Source: Microbacteriaceae bacterium (GTDB lineage Bacteria > Actinomycetota > Actinomycetes > Actinomycetales > Microbacteriaceae). From it: a stretch of DNA of 64,000 nucleotides. Position 1 is the first letter of the stretch. Each line of letters begins with the position of its first letter. Shown here in pieces: positions 50,232 through 60,519 of this stretch. A program made the translations under genes and the position numbers. The notes below the pieces were generated by a model that worked only from the letters and a program-made list of their open reading frames with translations, ran no database searches and had not been told where the DNA came from. The stretch spans positions 1 through 64,000 of the forward strand of contig WQZN01000013.1 of assembly GCA_009780695.1 (NCBI GenBank). The letters are read 5' to 3'.

Positions 50232-52664
50232 ATGACAGACGCGCGCGCATCCGACGGCTTTATCCCTCTCCTCATCGAAGGCTGGGAGGGCCCAGGGGCA
50301 GGCTTCCGCGGCGATGAGAGCCTGCTCAACGGCCTCAATCCGCCCCAGCGCGAGGCGGTCACCTACCGCGGAAGCGCGCTGCTCATCGTCGCGGGCGCCG
50401 GCTCGGGCAAGACCCGGGTGCTCACCCACCGCATCGCGGGGCTGCTCGGCAGCCGCGAGGCGTGGCCGAGCCAGATCCTGGCGATCACCTTCACCAACAA
50501 GGCCGCCGCCGAGATGCGCGAGCGCGTCGAGGGGCTCGTCGGCTCCGACGCGCGCGGCATGTGGATCTCGACGTTCCACTCGGCGTGCGTGCGCATCCTG
50601 CGCAAAGAGGCGAAGTCGTTCGGCTTCACCGAGAACTTCACGATCTACGACTCGGGCGACAGCCGCGCACTGCTCAAGCGCATCATCAAAGAGATGGAGG
50701 CCGAGACCTTCGGCTTCACGCCCGCGAGCGCCGCGGCGAAGATCTCGAAGCTCAAGAACGAGCTCGAGGACTACGAGTCGTACGCCCGCAGCGCGAACCG
50801 CGAGGACCCGGCCGAGCAGGTGTTCCTGCAGATCTTCCGCGAGTACTCGCGCGCGCTGCGCGCCGCGAACGCCTTCGACTTCGACGACCTGATCGCGCAG
50901 ACGGTGTACCTGTTCCGTGCGTTCCCGCGCATCGCCGCGAACTACCAGCGCCGCTTCCGGCACGTGCTCGTCGACGAGTACCAGGACACGAACCACGCGC
51001 AGTACTCGCTCATCCGCGAGCTCACCAAGCCCGTGCCCGCGCACCTCGTCGCCGAGCTCAAGCTCGACGGGCTCTACGTCGACGGGCTGACCGACCCGAC
51101 CGGTGCGATCCCCGGGGCGTCCCTCACCGTCGTCGGCGACTCGGACCAGTCGATCTACGCGTTCCGCGGCGCCGACATCCGCAACATCACCGAGTTCGAG
51201 CACGACTTCCCGGGCGCCAAGGTCGTGCTGCTCGAGCAGAACTACCGGTCGACGCAGAACATCCTCTCGGCGGCCAACGCGGTCATCGCGAACAACTTCG
51301 ACCGCAAGGCGAAGAACCTGTGGACCGACTCGGGCGACGGCGAGAAGATCGTCGGCTACACGGGCTACTCGGGCCACGACGAGGCGCAGTTCGTCGCCGA
51401 CGAGATCGACGCGCTGCGCCGCGCGGGCATGCCGTACAGCCAGATGGCGGTGTTCTACCGCACCAACTCGCAGACGCGTGCGCTGGAAGAGATCCTGATC
51501 CGCTCGGCGGTGCCGTACAAGATCATGGGCGGCACGAAGTTCTACGAGCGCGCCGAGATCAAGGACGCGATGGCCTACCTGGTGTCGGTCGCGAACCCCG
51601 CCGACGAGCTCGCGGTGCGGCGCATCCTGAACACCCCGAAGCGCGGCATCGGCCCCGCGACCGAGACGCAGCTGGCGGCCTTCGCGGCGGACAACAACCT
51701 GACGTTCCGCGACGCGCTGCGCGCGGCATCCTCGCTCGGCCTCGGCCCCAAGGTGACCGCCGCGATCACGCGCCTGTCCGACCTGCTCGACGAGTCGGCC
51801 GCGATGATCGACCCCGACAACCCGGGCGGGGTGAGGCCCGTGGCGGATGTCCTGACTCATCTGCTCGCCGGGTCGACCCTGCTCGACACGCTCCGCAACT
51901 CGCGCGACCCGCAGGACGAGGCACGTGCCGAGAACGTCGACGAGCTCGTCGCCGTCACGAAGGAGTTCGGGCGCAACAACCCCGGCGGCACCCTCACCGA
52001 CTTCCTCACCGAGGTGCAGCTCGTCGCGGCCGCCGACGACCTCGACGACTCGTCGGGCACCGTCTCGCTCATGACCCTGCACACGGCGAAGGGCCTCGAG
52101 TTCGACGCGGTGTTCCTGACCGGGGTCGAAGAGGACCTGATCCCGCACAGGATGTCGGCGAACGAGCCCGGCGGCCTCGCGGAGGAGCGCCGCCTGTTCT
52201 ACGTCGGCATCACGCGCGCCAGGAAGCGCCTCTACCTCTCGCTCGCGATGACCCGCTCGCAGTTCGGCGAGGTCAACGTGGCGATGCCGAGCCGGTACCT
52301 GCAAGAGATCCCGGGCGAGCTCATCGACTGGCGCCGTTCGCCCTCGGCCGCCAACGGCCGCGACGGCACGATGTCGCGCGCGCTCAACGCGAAGCGCCCG
52401 GGCTTCGGCTCCGATCGGGCGCTCGCCACGGCGGCCGCGCTCTCGCGCCCGAAGACCGAGTGGGCGAACAAGGTGACGGGCCAGGTGCGCGACAACAGCG
52501 GGCTCGAGCTCGCCGCGGGCGACCGCATCCGCCACGTCGACTTCGGCGAGGGCCGTGTGCAGCAGGTCACGGGCGAGGGCCCGAAGCGCATCGCGCACGT
52601 GCAGTTCGACCAGGCGGGCGCGAAGAAGCTGCTGATCAAGATCGCCCCGATCGAGAAGCTCTAG
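50232..52664 (+). CDS. pcrA: ATP-dependent DNA helicase UvrD/PcrA
   Basis: LNGLNPPQREAVTYRGSALLIVAGAGSGKTRVLTHRIAGLLG...VDEYQDTNHAQYSLIREL. Confidence 0.96.
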   Translation: MTDARASDGFIPLLIEGWEGPGAGFRGDESLLNGLNPPQREAVTYRGSALLIVAGAGSGKTRVLTHRIAGLLGSREAWPSQILAITFTNKAAAEMRERVEGLVGSDARGMWISTFHSACVRILRKEAKSFGFTENFTIYDSGDSRALLKRIIKEMEAETFGFTPASAAAKISKLKNELEDYESYARSANREDPAEQVFLQIFREYSRALRAANAFDFDDLIAQTVYLFRAFPRIAANYQRRFRHVLVDEYQDTNHAQYSLIRELTKPVPAHLVAELKLDGLYVDGLTDPTGAIPGASLTVVGDSDQSIYAFRGADIRNITEFEHDFPGAKVVLLEQNYRSTQNILSAANAVIANNFDRKAKNLWTDSGDGEKIVGYTGYSGHDEAQFVADEIDALRRAGMPYSQMAVFYRTNSQTRALEEILIRSAVPYKIMGGTKFYERAEIKDAMAYLVSVANPADELAVRRILNTPKRGIGPATETQLAAFAADNNLTFRDALRAASSLGLGPKVTAAITRLSDLLDESAAMIDPDNPGGVRPVADVLTHLLAGSTLLDTLRNSRDPQDEARAENVDELVAVTKEFGRNNPGGTLTDFLTEVQLVAAADDLDDSSGTVSLMTLHTAKGLEFDAVFLTGVEEDLIPHRMSANEPGGLAEERRLFYVGITRARKRLYLSLAMTRSQFGEVNVAMPSRYLQEIPGELIDWRRSPSAANGRDGTMSRALNAKRPGFGSDRALATAAALSRPKTEWANKVTGQVRDNSGLELAAGDRIRHVDFGEGRVQQVTGEGPKRIAHVQFDQAGAKKLLIKIAPIEKL

Positions 52665-52816
52665 CGCCACGGCCCCCGGGGTCAGGCAGCCGGCCGATGA
52701 CACCTGGGACAATTCGTGGGTTAAAAGGATTGCCGCGTGCGGCGGTGCGGGTCAGGCTGTGGTCAGAGGTCGGCCGCCCGGCACCCCGCTCGGTCGAAGC
52801 TCTCGAGGAGGGCCGA

Positions 52817-54136
52817 GTGGCCGAGGCATCCGCATTCACTCACGCGACGATCGTCACGGGCGATGCGCATGGCACCGTCCTGCCCGATCGGACCGTGACG
52901 GTCGGCGCCGACGGGCTGATCCGCTCGGTCGAGCCGTCGGCTGGCGAGCGCCCGGCCTGGGGTGCGCGGGTCGTCGATCTGACCGGCAAGTACCTGGTGC
53001 CCGGCTTGATCAACGCCCACGCGCACCTGTTCTCCGACGGCAAGCCGCTGCCCGTCGCCCTCACCAGCAAGTCGGCCGAGCGCGCCGTGACGACGTTCTT
53101 CCACAGTCCAGTGGGCGCCGCGATGCTGCGGCGACGCACCCGTGCCAACGTGCAGACGCAGCTGTTCAGCGGAGTGACTACCCTGCGCAGCGTCGGCGAC
53201 GTGCGCTACGAGGTCGTCGCGGTGCGCGATCGGATCGAGGCCGGGCGGATGCCGGGGCCGCGGGTCCTCGCATCGGGCCCGCTCCTCGCCGCCACGGGCG
53301 GCCACGGCGCCCCGCTGATCGCTCTCGTGAGCGATGACCCATGGGGTGCACGCCGCAATGTCCGGCTCAATCTGCGCAAGGGCGTGAACGCGATCAAGAT
53401 CTCGGCGACGGGCGGCGTGACCGATGCGCGGGCCGTCGGCGAAGCGGGCCGCCCGCAGCTGACCGAGGACGAGATGGCCGCGATCTGCGAGGAAGCGCAC
53501 AATGCCGGCATCGTGGTCGCCGCGCACGCCCAGAGCGTCGAGGGCGCCAAGCGCGCGCTGCGCGCCGGAGTCGACACCATCGAGCACGGCTGCGAGCTCG
53601 ACGACGAGCTGATCAGGCTCTTCCACGACAACCCGCGGGCGCTGCGCGGCTGGTCGGCGCTCGTGCCCACGTTCCTGCCCGCGCTGCCGCTCGTGAAGCT
53701 CGAGCAATCCGCGACGGGCGTCGACGACGTCGTGCGCGCGAATGCCGAGATCGTGGTCGAGCGCATGATCGGCGGCGTGCAGGATGCCGTCGCGAACCGC
53801 ATCCGCATCGGCTTCGGCTCCGACTCGGGGCTCACCTACGCCACGCATTACGACACGTGGCGTGAGCTCGACCTCGTGACCCGCTACGGCGGGCTCACAC
53901 CCGCCCAGGCGCTGCACGCCGCGACGGCGGCGAACGCCGAGATCCTCGGCATCGACGACGTCACGGGGGCGATCGAGCCGGGCAAGGCCGCCGATCTCGT
54001 CGTGCTGCCGGCGAACCCGCTCGACGGCTTCCGCGCCTTCACCGGGCTCGAATTCGTGGTCGCGCGCGGGCAGATCTTCGAGGACCCCGCCGTCACACGG
54101 TTCGACGAGATCGATCGTGAACTGGACTCGTTCTGA
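52817..54136 (+). CDS. Amidohydrolase family protein
   Basis: LVPGLINAHAHLFSDGKPLPVALTS...HAQSVEGAKRALRAGVDTIEHGCELDDE; GTG start inside the over-long ORF 50462..54136. Confidence 0.9.
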   Translation: MAEASAFTHATIVTGDAHGTVLPDRTVTVGADGLIRSVEPSAGERPAWGARVVDLTGKYLVPGLINAHAHLFSDGKPLPVALTSKSAERAVTTFFHSPVGAAMLRRRTRANVQTQLFSGVTTLRSVGDVRYEVVAVRDRIEAGRMPGPRVLASGPLLAATGGHGAPLIALVSDDPWGARRNVRLNLRKGVNAIKISATGGVTDARAVGEAGRPQLTEDEMAAICEEAHNAGIVVAAHAQSVEGAKRALRAGVDTIEHGCELDDELIRLFHDNPRALRGWSALVPTFLPALPLVKLEQSATGVDDVVRANAEIVVERMIGGVQDAVANRIRIGFGSDSGLTYATHYDTWRELDLVTRYGGLTPAQALHAATAANAEILGIDDVTGAIEPGKAADLVVLPANPLDGFRAFTGLEFVVARGQIFEDPAVTRFDEIDRELDSF

Positions 54137-54141
54137 GCGGC

Positions 54142-55071
54142 ATGCGGATGTCTGACTCCGCAGCGGCATATCGAGGGCGGCTGCGCTCGGCCGTGGCCGT
54201 CGTGCTGCTGGTGTTCGTGGTGCTGCTGGCCCCGCTGTCGGTCGTCGCGCGCTGGTTCCACACGCACATCGCCGACACCGGCGGCTACGTCGCGACGGTC
54301 GCGCCGCTGGCGCGGAACGCCGACATCCACACCGCGCTCGCGAACGCAGCGGCCGCCGCGGTGACCCAGCACGTCGATGTGCCGGCCATCGGCACGCTCG
54401 TCTCGGGCGCGACCCGCCGATTCGCCGAGAGCGATGCGTTCCCGCCGCTGTGGCTCGCCGCCAACCGCGAGGCGCATCGGCAGGTGCTCGGCGTGTTCAC
54501 CGGGCACGGTACCGATCAGGTCGCGGTTGAGGGCGGCAGGGTGAGCCTCGATGTGGGCGGCATGGTCGCCGGCGCACGCCAGCGGCTGCTGGACGACGGC
54601 GTGAGCGCGGCGGCTCTGATCCCGTCGGTCGACCTCTCGATCACCATCTTCGAGTCCGACCGCATCGCGCCGGCGCAGCGTGTGTTCCGCCTGCTCGATC
54701 AGGCATCCGCGATCCTGCCGGTCCTCACGGCCGTGTTGTTCGCCGGCGCGATCGCGGTCGCGCGGCGACGGCTGCGCACCGCGGCCGTCGCGGCCGCCTG
54801 CGTCGCCATGGGGATGGCGCTGCTCGCTGCCGCGCTCGCGCTCGTGCGTTCGCAGTATCTGGCCGCACTGCCCGGGGACATCCCGACGCCGGTCGCGCGA
54901 GCGGTCTTCGACGCGCTGGCCGCACCGCTGTGGCCCGCCCTCCGCGACTGGCTCATCGCCGCTCTCGGTTCGGCCGTCGTGCTCGCCGCCGCCTGGATCG
55001 GCTGGACCCGCTTCACCTCGCACCGCACCCCTGCGGCTCCGGCCGGAGCCGCAGCAATCCCTCAGGAGTAG
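54142..55071 (+). CDS. Hypothetical membrane protein
   Basis: AVAVVLLVFVVLLAPLSVVARWFHTHIADTGGYVATVAPLARNADIHTALANAAAAAV; N- and C-terminal TM segments. Confidence 0.85.
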   Translation: MRMSDSAAAYRGRLRSAVAVVLLVFVVLLAPLSVVARWFHTHIADTGGYVATVAPLARNADIHTALANAAAAAVTQHVDVPAIGTLVSGATRRFAESDAFPPLWLAANREAHRQVLGVFTGHGTDQVAVEGGRVSLDVGGMVAGARQRLLDDGVSAAALIPSVDLSITIFESDRIAPAQRVFRLLDQASAILPVLTAVLFAGAIAVARRRLRTAAVAAACVAMGMALLAAALALVRSQYLAALPGDIPTPVARAVFDALAAPLWPALRDWLIAALGSAVVLAAAWIGWTRFTSHRTPAAPAGAAAIPQE

Positions 55072-55073
55072 CC

Positions 55074-55469
55074 ATGACCTTCTTCCAATCCATCTGGATC
55101 GTCTTCGAGATCTTCCTGTTCTTCGCCTACCTGATGGTGCTGTTCCAGATCGTCGGCGATCTGTTCCGCGACCGCAGCCTGAGCGGCTGGGCGCGCGCCC
55201 TGTGGATCCTGTTCCTCGTGCTCGTGCCGCTCATCACGGCGCTCGTGTACCTGATCGTGCGCGGCCGCGGCATGGGCGAGCGTCAGCTCCAGGCGCGGCA
55301 CCAGGCACAGGCCACCGCCGAGGACTACATCCGCTCGGTCGCCGGCCGCACGGGCGCCGCGGGCGACAGCCCGGCCGACCAGATCGCGAAGGCCAAACAG
55401 CTGCTCGACTCGGGTGCGATCACACCGGCCGAATACGAGAAGCTCAAGGCGGACGCGCTCAGCCGCTGA
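55074..55469 (+). CDS. PLDc_N-like/SHOCT domain membrane protein
   Basis: LWILFLVLVPLITALVYLIVRGRGMGERQ...DQIAKAKQLLDSGAITPAEYEKLKADAL (SHOCT). Confidence 0.9.
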   Translation: MTFFQSIWIVFEIFLFFAYLMVLFQIVGDLFRDRSLSGWARALWILFLVLVPLITALVYLIVRGRGMGERQLQARHQAQATAEDYIRSVAGRTGAAGDSPADQIAKAKQLLDSGAITPAEYEKLKADALSR

Positions 55470-55512
55470 CGGTCCGCGAGACCGAACCTACGCGGTCGCC
55501 TCGCCGCGACCG

Positions 55513-55995
55513 CTACAGCGCGACCTCGCGGTTCGCGCGGCGCACGTGGCGCGGGGGCTTGCCGCCGAGGAACGACGCGGCCGGGTCGACGACGAAGCCG
55601 TTGCGCAGCGCCTCGCGGCCGACGAGCAGGCGGAAGCCCATGGTGTCGCGGCGCGTCAAGGTCATCTCGACGGGGAAGGTGCGCTCGAGCATCCGCAGCT
55701 CCGCGAGCACCACGACGCGCTCCTGCAGGTGCCCCGTCGAGCTGCGCACCTGGCGCCGGTCGTGCACGGGCAGTTCGACCTTCACGCCGTCGCGCGGGCT
55801 GCGCTGCCACGGGTGCACCTCGAAGCGCACCCAGCGGCTTCCGGCGCGCGTGAACTCGCGCAGACCGAAGGCGTGCAGCGAGGATGTCTGGGCCCCGGTG
55901 TCGATCTTCGCCTTCACCCAGGGAACACCTAAGTCCGGCAGGCCGACCCATTCTCGCCAACCGACGATCTGTGGGGTTGAATGGCGGGCGGACAT
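55513..55995 (-). CDS. RimB-like retropepsin-type (ATP-dependent zinc) protease
   Basis: QIVGWREWVGLPDLGVPWVKAKIDTGAQTSSLHAFGLREF: DTGA aspartic-protease motif; divergent from RimK. Confidence 0.88.
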   Translation of the reverse strand: MSARHSTPQIVGWREWVGLPDLGVPWVKAKIDTGAQTSSLHAFGLREFTRAGSRWVRFEVHPWQRSPRDGVKVELPVHDRRQVRSSTGHLQERVVVLAELRMLERTFPVEMTLTRRDTMGFRLLVGREALRNGFVVDPAASFLGGKPPRHVRRANREVAL

Positions 55996-56020
55996 GTCGT
56001 CTATCAAAACAGGAACCTGA

Positions 56021-57214
56021 GTGAAGATCGCCATCTTGTCGCGCGCGCCGCGCAGCTACAGCACCCAACGACTCCGCGCCGCGGCATCCGAACGCGGCCA
56101 TGATGTGCGGGTTCTGAACACGCTGCGCTTCGCGATCGACCTCGCCGCGGACGAGCCCGACCTGCTGTTCCGAGGCCGTCAGCTGTCCGACTACGACGCG
56201 ATCATCCCGCGCATCGGCAACTCGATCACCTACTACGGCACGGCCGTGGTGCGTCAGTTCGAACAGATGGACGTCTACACGCCCAACACCGCCAACGGCA
56301 TCTCCAACTCGCGCGACAAGCTGCGCGCGAACCAGATCCTGTCCCGCCACGGCATCTCGATGCCGCCGACGGCGTTCGTGCGCAACCGCGCCGACGTCGT
56401 GCCGGCGATCGAGCGGGTCGGCGGCGCGCCCGTCGTGCTCAAGCTGCTCGAGGGCACGCAGGGCATCGGCGTGATCCTCGCGCCCGAGCTCAAGGTCGCC
56501 GAGGCGATCATCGAGACGCTGCAGTCGGCGCGGCAGAACGTGCTGATCCAGCGCTACATCCGCGAATCGCGGGGGCGGGATGTCCGCGCCCTGGTCGTCG
56601 GCGACCGGGTCGTCGCGGCCATGCGCCGCACTGCCAAGGGCGGCGAGTTCCGCTCGAACGTGCACCGCGGCGGCTCGGTCGAGAAGGTCGAGCTCGACGA
56701 CGACTACGCCCGCGTGGCGGTGCGCGCCGCGCAGATCATGGGGCTCAAGGTCGCGGGCGTCGACATGCTCGAGAGCGACGACGGCCCGCTCGTGATGGAG
56801 GTCAACTCCTCGCCCGGCCTCGAGGGCATCGAGACCGCGACGAAGCTCGACGTCGCGGGCGCGATCATCGACTACATCGCGAACCAGGTCGCGTTCCCGC
56901 AGATCGACGTGCGCGAGCGGCTCTCGGTCTCGACCGGCTACGGCGTCGCCGAGCTCGTCGTGCACGGCGACGCCGACCTCGTCGGCAAGTCGCTCGGGGA
57001 GTCGGGTCTGCGCGAGCGCGACATCACCGTGCTGACCCTGCACCGGGGCCCCGTCGTCATCCCCAACCCGGCCTTCTCGCACCGCCTCGAGGCGGGCGAT
57101 CGCATGCTCTGCTGGGGGCGCGTCGAGGAGATGCGCTCGATGATCCCCGAGCGCCCGAAGCGCCGCCCGCGCGTCAAGAAGCTGCCGAAGCACCCCATTC
57201 CGCAGGACGAGTAG
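56021..57214 (+). CDS. RimK-family ATP-grasp ligase fused to a C-terminal RCK_C (TrkA-C)-like domain
   Basis: MKIAILSRAPRSYSTQRLRAAASERGHDVRVLNTLRFAIDL...; C-terminus LVGKSLGESGLRERDITVLTLHRGPVVIPNPAFSHRLEAGDRMLCWG. Confidence 0.9.
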   Translation: MKIAILSRAPRSYSTQRLRAAASERGHDVRVLNTLRFAIDLAADEPDLLFRGRQLSDYDAIIPRIGNSITYYGTAVVRQFEQMDVYTPNTANGISNSRDKLRANQILSRHGISMPPTAFVRNRADVVPAIERVGGAPVVLKLLEGTQGIGVILAPELKVAEAIIETLQSARQNVLIQRYIRESRGRDVRALVVGDRVVAAMRRTAKGGEFRSNVHRGGSVEKVELDDDYARVAVRAAQIMGLKVAGVDMLESDDGPLVMEVNSSPGLEGIETATKLDVAGAIIDYIANQVAFPQIDVRERLSVSTGYGVAELVVHGDADLVGKSLGESGLRERDITVLTLHRGPVVIPNPAFSHRLEAGDRMLCWGRVEEMRSMIPERPKRRPRVKKLPKHPIPQDE

Positions 57215-57289
57215 CGCGGCATCCCGCTCACCCGCTGGGGGTAGGCTGACGAGCGGCAATTGTCTCGATGTCGAGAGAAATGGAACACA

Positions 57290-58453
57290 GTGGATCTGTA
57301 CGAGTACCAGGCCCGAGATCTGTTCGAGAAGTACGACGTGCCCGTTCTGAGGGGCATCGTCGCCGACACTCCGGACGAGGTCCGCGCCGCGTCCGAGACG
57401 CTGGGCGGTGTCACCGTCGTCAAGGCGCAGGTCAAGGTTGGCGGCCGCGGCAAGGCGGGCGGCGTGAAGGTCGCCAAGACGCCGGATGACGCGTTCACCG
57501 CCGCGCAGTCGATCCTCGGGCTCGACATCAAGGGCCACGTCGTGAAGCGCGTGATGGTCGCCGAGGGCGCCGACATCAAGCAGGAGTACTACTTCTCGAT
57601 CCTGCTCGACCGCGCCAACCGCTCCTACCTGTCGCTCGCCTCGTTCGAGGGCGGCATGGAGATCGAGCAGCTCGCCGAGGAGCGCCCCGAGGCCCTCGCC
57701 CGCGTCGAGGTCGACCCCGCGCAGGGCGTCTCGCTCGAGAAGGCGACGGAGATCGCGGTCGCCGCGAAGTTCCCGGCCGAGCTCGTCGACAAGGTCGCCC
57801 CGGTCTTCGTGAAGCTCTACGAGGTCTACAAGGGCGAGGACGCGACGCTCGTCGAGGTGAACCCGCTCGTGCTCACCGGCGCCGGCGACATCGTCGCGCT
57901 CGACGGCAAGGTCTCGCTGGACGACAACGCGGCCTTCCGCCACCCCGAGCACGAGGCGCTGGTGGATGCCTCGGCCACCGACCCGCTCGAGGCCAAGGCC
58001 AAGCAGCACGACCTCAACTACGTCAAGCTCGACGGCGAGGTCGGCATCATCGGCAACGGCGCGGGCCTGGTCATGTCGACGCTCGACGTCGTCGCCTACG
58101 CCGGTGAGGCGCACGGCGGCGTGAAGCCGGCGAACTTCCTCGACATCGGCGGCGGGGCTTCCGCGGAGGTCATGGCCGCCGGCCTCGACGTCATCCTCGG
58201 CGACCCGCAGGTCAAGTCGGTCTTCGTCAACGTCTTCGGCGGCATCACGTCGTGCGTCGCGGTCGCGAACGGCATCGTGAAGGCCCTCGAGATCCTCGGC
58301 GACGAGGCGAACAAGCCGCTCGTCGTCCGTCTCGACGGCAACCAGGTCGACGAGGGTCGCGCGATCCTCACCGCGGCCGCCCACCCGCTGGTGACCCTCG
58401 CCCTCACGATGGACGACGGCGCCGACAAGGCCGCCGAGCTGGCTGCGAAGTAA
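57290..58453 (+). CDS. sucC: Succinyl-CoA synthetase beta subunit
   Basis: [43 protein letters not shown] start. Confidence 0.97.
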   Translation: MDLYEYQARDLFEKYDVPVLRGIVADTPDEVRAASETLGGVTVVKAQVKVGGRGKAGGVKVAKTPDDAFTAAQSILGLDIKGHVVKRVMVAEGADIKQEYYFSILLDRANRSYLSLASFEGGMEIEQLAEERPEALARVEVDPAQGVSLEKATEIAVAAKFPAELVDKVAPVFVKLYEVYKGEDATLVEVNPLVLTGAGDIVALDGKVSLDDNAAFRHPEHEALVDASATDPLEAKAKQHDLNYVKLDGEVGIIGNGAGLVMSTLDVVAYAGEAHGGVKPANFLDIGGGASAEVMAAGLDVILGDPQVKSVFVNVFGGITSCVAVANGIVKALEILGDEANKPLVVRLDGNQVDEGRAILTAAAHPLVTLALTMDDGADKAAELAAK

Positions 58454-58464
58454 GGACTAGAGAC

Positions 58465-59373
58465 ATGTCGATCTTCCTCAACAAGGACTCCAAGGTCATC
58501 GTCCAGGGCATCACCGGCGGCGAGGGCACCAAGCACACCGCGCTCATGCTCAAGGCCGGCACCCAGGTCGTCGGCGGCGTGAACGCGCGCAAGGCGGGCA
58601 CGACCGTCGCCCACACCGCGCAGGACGGCTCGGCCGTCGAGCTGCCGGTCTTCGCCACGGTCGCCGAGGCCATCGAGAAGACCGGGGCCGACGTCTCGAT
58701 CGTCTTCGTGCCGCCGGCCTTCGCGAAGGACGCGATGATCGAGGCCATCGACGCCGAGATCCCGCTGCTCGTCGTGATCACCGAGGGCATCCCGGTGGGC
58801 GACTCGGCCGAAGCCTGGGCGCACGCCAAGTCGAAGGGCGACACGACCCGCATCATCGGCCCGAACTGCCCCGGCATCATCACGCCGGGCGAGGCGCTCG
58901 CGGGCATCACCCCGGCGAACATCACGGGCCAGGGGCCCATCGGTCTCGTCTCGAAGTCGGGCACGCTGACCTACCAGATGATGTTCGAGCTGCGCGACCT
59001 CGGCTTCTCGACCGCCATCGGCATCGGCGGCGACCCGATCATCGGCACGACCCACATCGACGCGCTCGCCGCGTTCGAGGCCGACCCCGAGACGAAGGCG
59101 ATCGTCATGATCGGCGAGATCGGCGGCGACGCCGAGGAGCGCGCGGCCGCCTTCATCAAAGCGCATGTCACGAAGCCCGTCGTCGGCTACGTCGCCGGCT
59201 TCACCGCGCCCGAGGGCAAGACCATGGGCCACGCGGGCGCCATCGTCTCGGGCTCGGCGGGCACCGCCCAAGCCAAGAAGGAGGCGCTCGAGGCGGCGGG
59301 CGTTCGCGTCGGCAAGACCCCGAGCGAGACCGCGCAGCTGCTGCGCGAGGTGTTCGCGAGCGTCGGCGCCTGA
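58465..59373 (+). CDS. sucD: Succinyl-CoA synthetase alpha subunit
   Basis: [45 protein letters not shown]. Confidence 0.97.
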   Translation: MSIFLNKDSKVIVQGITGGEGTKHTALMLKAGTQVVGGVNARKAGTTVAHTAQDGSAVELPVFATVAEAIEKTGADVSIVFVPPAFAKDAMIEAIDAEIPLLVVITEGIPVGDSAEAWAHAKSKGDTTRIIGPNCPGIITPGEALAGITPANITGQGPIGLVSKSGTLTYQMMFELRDLGFSTAIGIGGDPIIGTTHIDALAAFEADPETKAIVMIGEIGGDAEERAAAFIKAHVTKPVVGYVAGFTAPEGKTMGHAGAIVSGSAGTAQAKKEALEAAGVRVGKTPSETAQLLREVFASVGA

Positions 59374-59381
59374 GCTCTCTC

Positions 59382-59479
59382 GCGCATAACTCCTGACGGA
59401 ATCCCGCGGGCGGCTTCGGCCCCCGCGGGATTCCGCGTCTCCGGGTGACCTGCGGCGCCGGGCATCAGGAGTTGTGCGC
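59382..59479. repeat. Nested palindrome (E): outer 15-nt arms flanking the sucD terminator
   Basis: outer GCGCATAACTCCTGA / TCAGGAGTTGTGCGC (14/15); inner CGGAATCCCGCGGG / CCCGCGGGATTCCG perfect 14-bp stem. Confidence 0.8.
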
Positions 59480-59521
59480 ACGGGGTTCCCGCGCGCGCCG
59501 CCACCGCGTAGCGTGCCGCCC

Positions 59522-59989
59522 ATGACCAAGGTGACTCCGTTCGTGTGGTTCGTCGACGGCGCCCAGGAGGCCGCCGAGCGCTACGTGAGCCTCTTCGACG
59601 ACGCCCGCGTGCTGTGGACCCAGCAGTTCCCGCCCGGCCCGATGGCGCAGCAGGTCTACACGCTCGCGTTCGAGCTGCAGGGCACGACCTACTACGCGAT
59701 CAACGGCGGCCCGGACATCCGCCCGAGCATGGCCTTCTCGTTCTTCATCGAGGTCGAGACGCAGGCCGAGATCGACCGGCTGTGGGACGCACTGCTCGAA
59801 GGCGGCGGCGAGCCGAGCCAGTGCGGCTGGCTGACCGACCGCTGGGGCCAGGCATGGCAGGTGGTGCCGAAGCAGCTGTGGGACTTCTACGCCTCGAGCG
59901 ACGTCGAGGCCGTCAACCGCACGGTGCAGGCGATGTTCACGATGCAGAAGCTCGACCTCGCGGCGCTGCAGGCGGCCTACGACGGCTGA
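59522..59989 (+). CDS. VOC/PhnB-like family protein
   Basis: MTKVTPFVWFVDGAQEAAERYVSLFDDARVLWTQQFPPGPMAQQVYTLAFELQGTTYYAINGGPD. Confidence 0.9.
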   Translation: MTKVTPFVWFVDGAQEAAERYVSLFDDARVLWTQQFPPGPMAQQVYTLAFELQGTTYYAINGGPDIRPSMAFSFFIEVETQAEIDRLWDALLEGGGEPSQCGWLTDRWGQAWQVVPKQLWDFYASSDVEAVNRTVQAMFTMQKLDLAALQAAYDG

Positions 59990-60414
59990 GCGCCCTCGAT
60001 CGACGCCGCGAGCTTGCCGAGCAGCTTCTGCAGCGTCGCCTGCTCGGCGGTGCTGAGGCCCGCGGCGAGGTCGCGCACGCCCACCTCGAAGGCCGGCCTG
60101 GCGGCCTCGAGCAGTTCGCGCCCGGCGGCCGTCACCACGAGCCACGACGAGCGGCGGTCGTGGGGGTTCGCGACGCGCTCGATCCACCCGGCCTCGACAT
60201 AGCGGTCGACGATCTTGCTCGCGGTGCCGACGCGCAGGTCGAGCGCGCGCACGAGGTCGTCGACGCGCGGATGCTCGATGCCGGCGAGCAGCGAGAGCAC
60301 GTTGACCGTGCCGACCGTCACGCCGTGGTTCGCCTTCATCCGCTCGTCCATGCGGTCGAACAGCAGGATCTCGGTGCGCACCAGCTGGTTGAAGAACTCG
60401 ATCGGTGCGTCCAC
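59977..60414 (-). CDS. MarR family transcriptional regulator
   Basis: VNVLSLLAGIEHPRVDDLVRALDLRVGTASKIVDRYVEAGWIERVANPHDRRSSWLVVTAAG. Confidence 0.93.
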   Translation of the reverse strand: MDAPIEFFNQLVRTEILLFDRMDERMKANHGVTVGTVNVLSLLAGIEHPRVDDLVRALDLRVGTASKIVDRYVEAGWIERVANPHDRRSSWLVVTAAGRELLEAARPAFEVGVRDLAAGLSTAEQATLQKLLGKLAASIEGAQPS

Positions 60415-60431
60415 GTGTGCCCCTCAAAAAG

Positions 60432-60488
60432 ATTCCTAGGAAATTAATTCCAAGGAATGTACATTGATCATGTTGATTCCACGGAATC
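60432..60488. promoter_or_regulatory. Putative MarR operator region: three ATTCC-NN-GGAAT palindromes
   Basis: 60432 ATTCCTAGGAAA, 60447 ATTCCAAGGAAT, 60475 GATTCCACGGAATC in the divergent gap. Confidence 0.8.
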
Positions 60489-60519
60489 TATTCATCGACC
60501 ATAACCGAGGGGAAGAACC

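Noticed and set aside
50232-52664. PcrA/UvrD helicase next to an antitoxin-like gene as a defence locus
   Set aside because: Full-length housekeeping PcrA; no nuclease, methylase or other defence partner adjacent.
50462-54136. 1224-aa + strand ORF
   Set aside because: First ~780 codons are a shifted frame of pcrA; only the C-terminal amidohydrolase (from about 52817) is credible.
55325-58384. 1019-aa reverse-strand ORF
   Set aside because: Antisense to rimK and sucC; V/D/L/R-rich composition with no recognisable domain.
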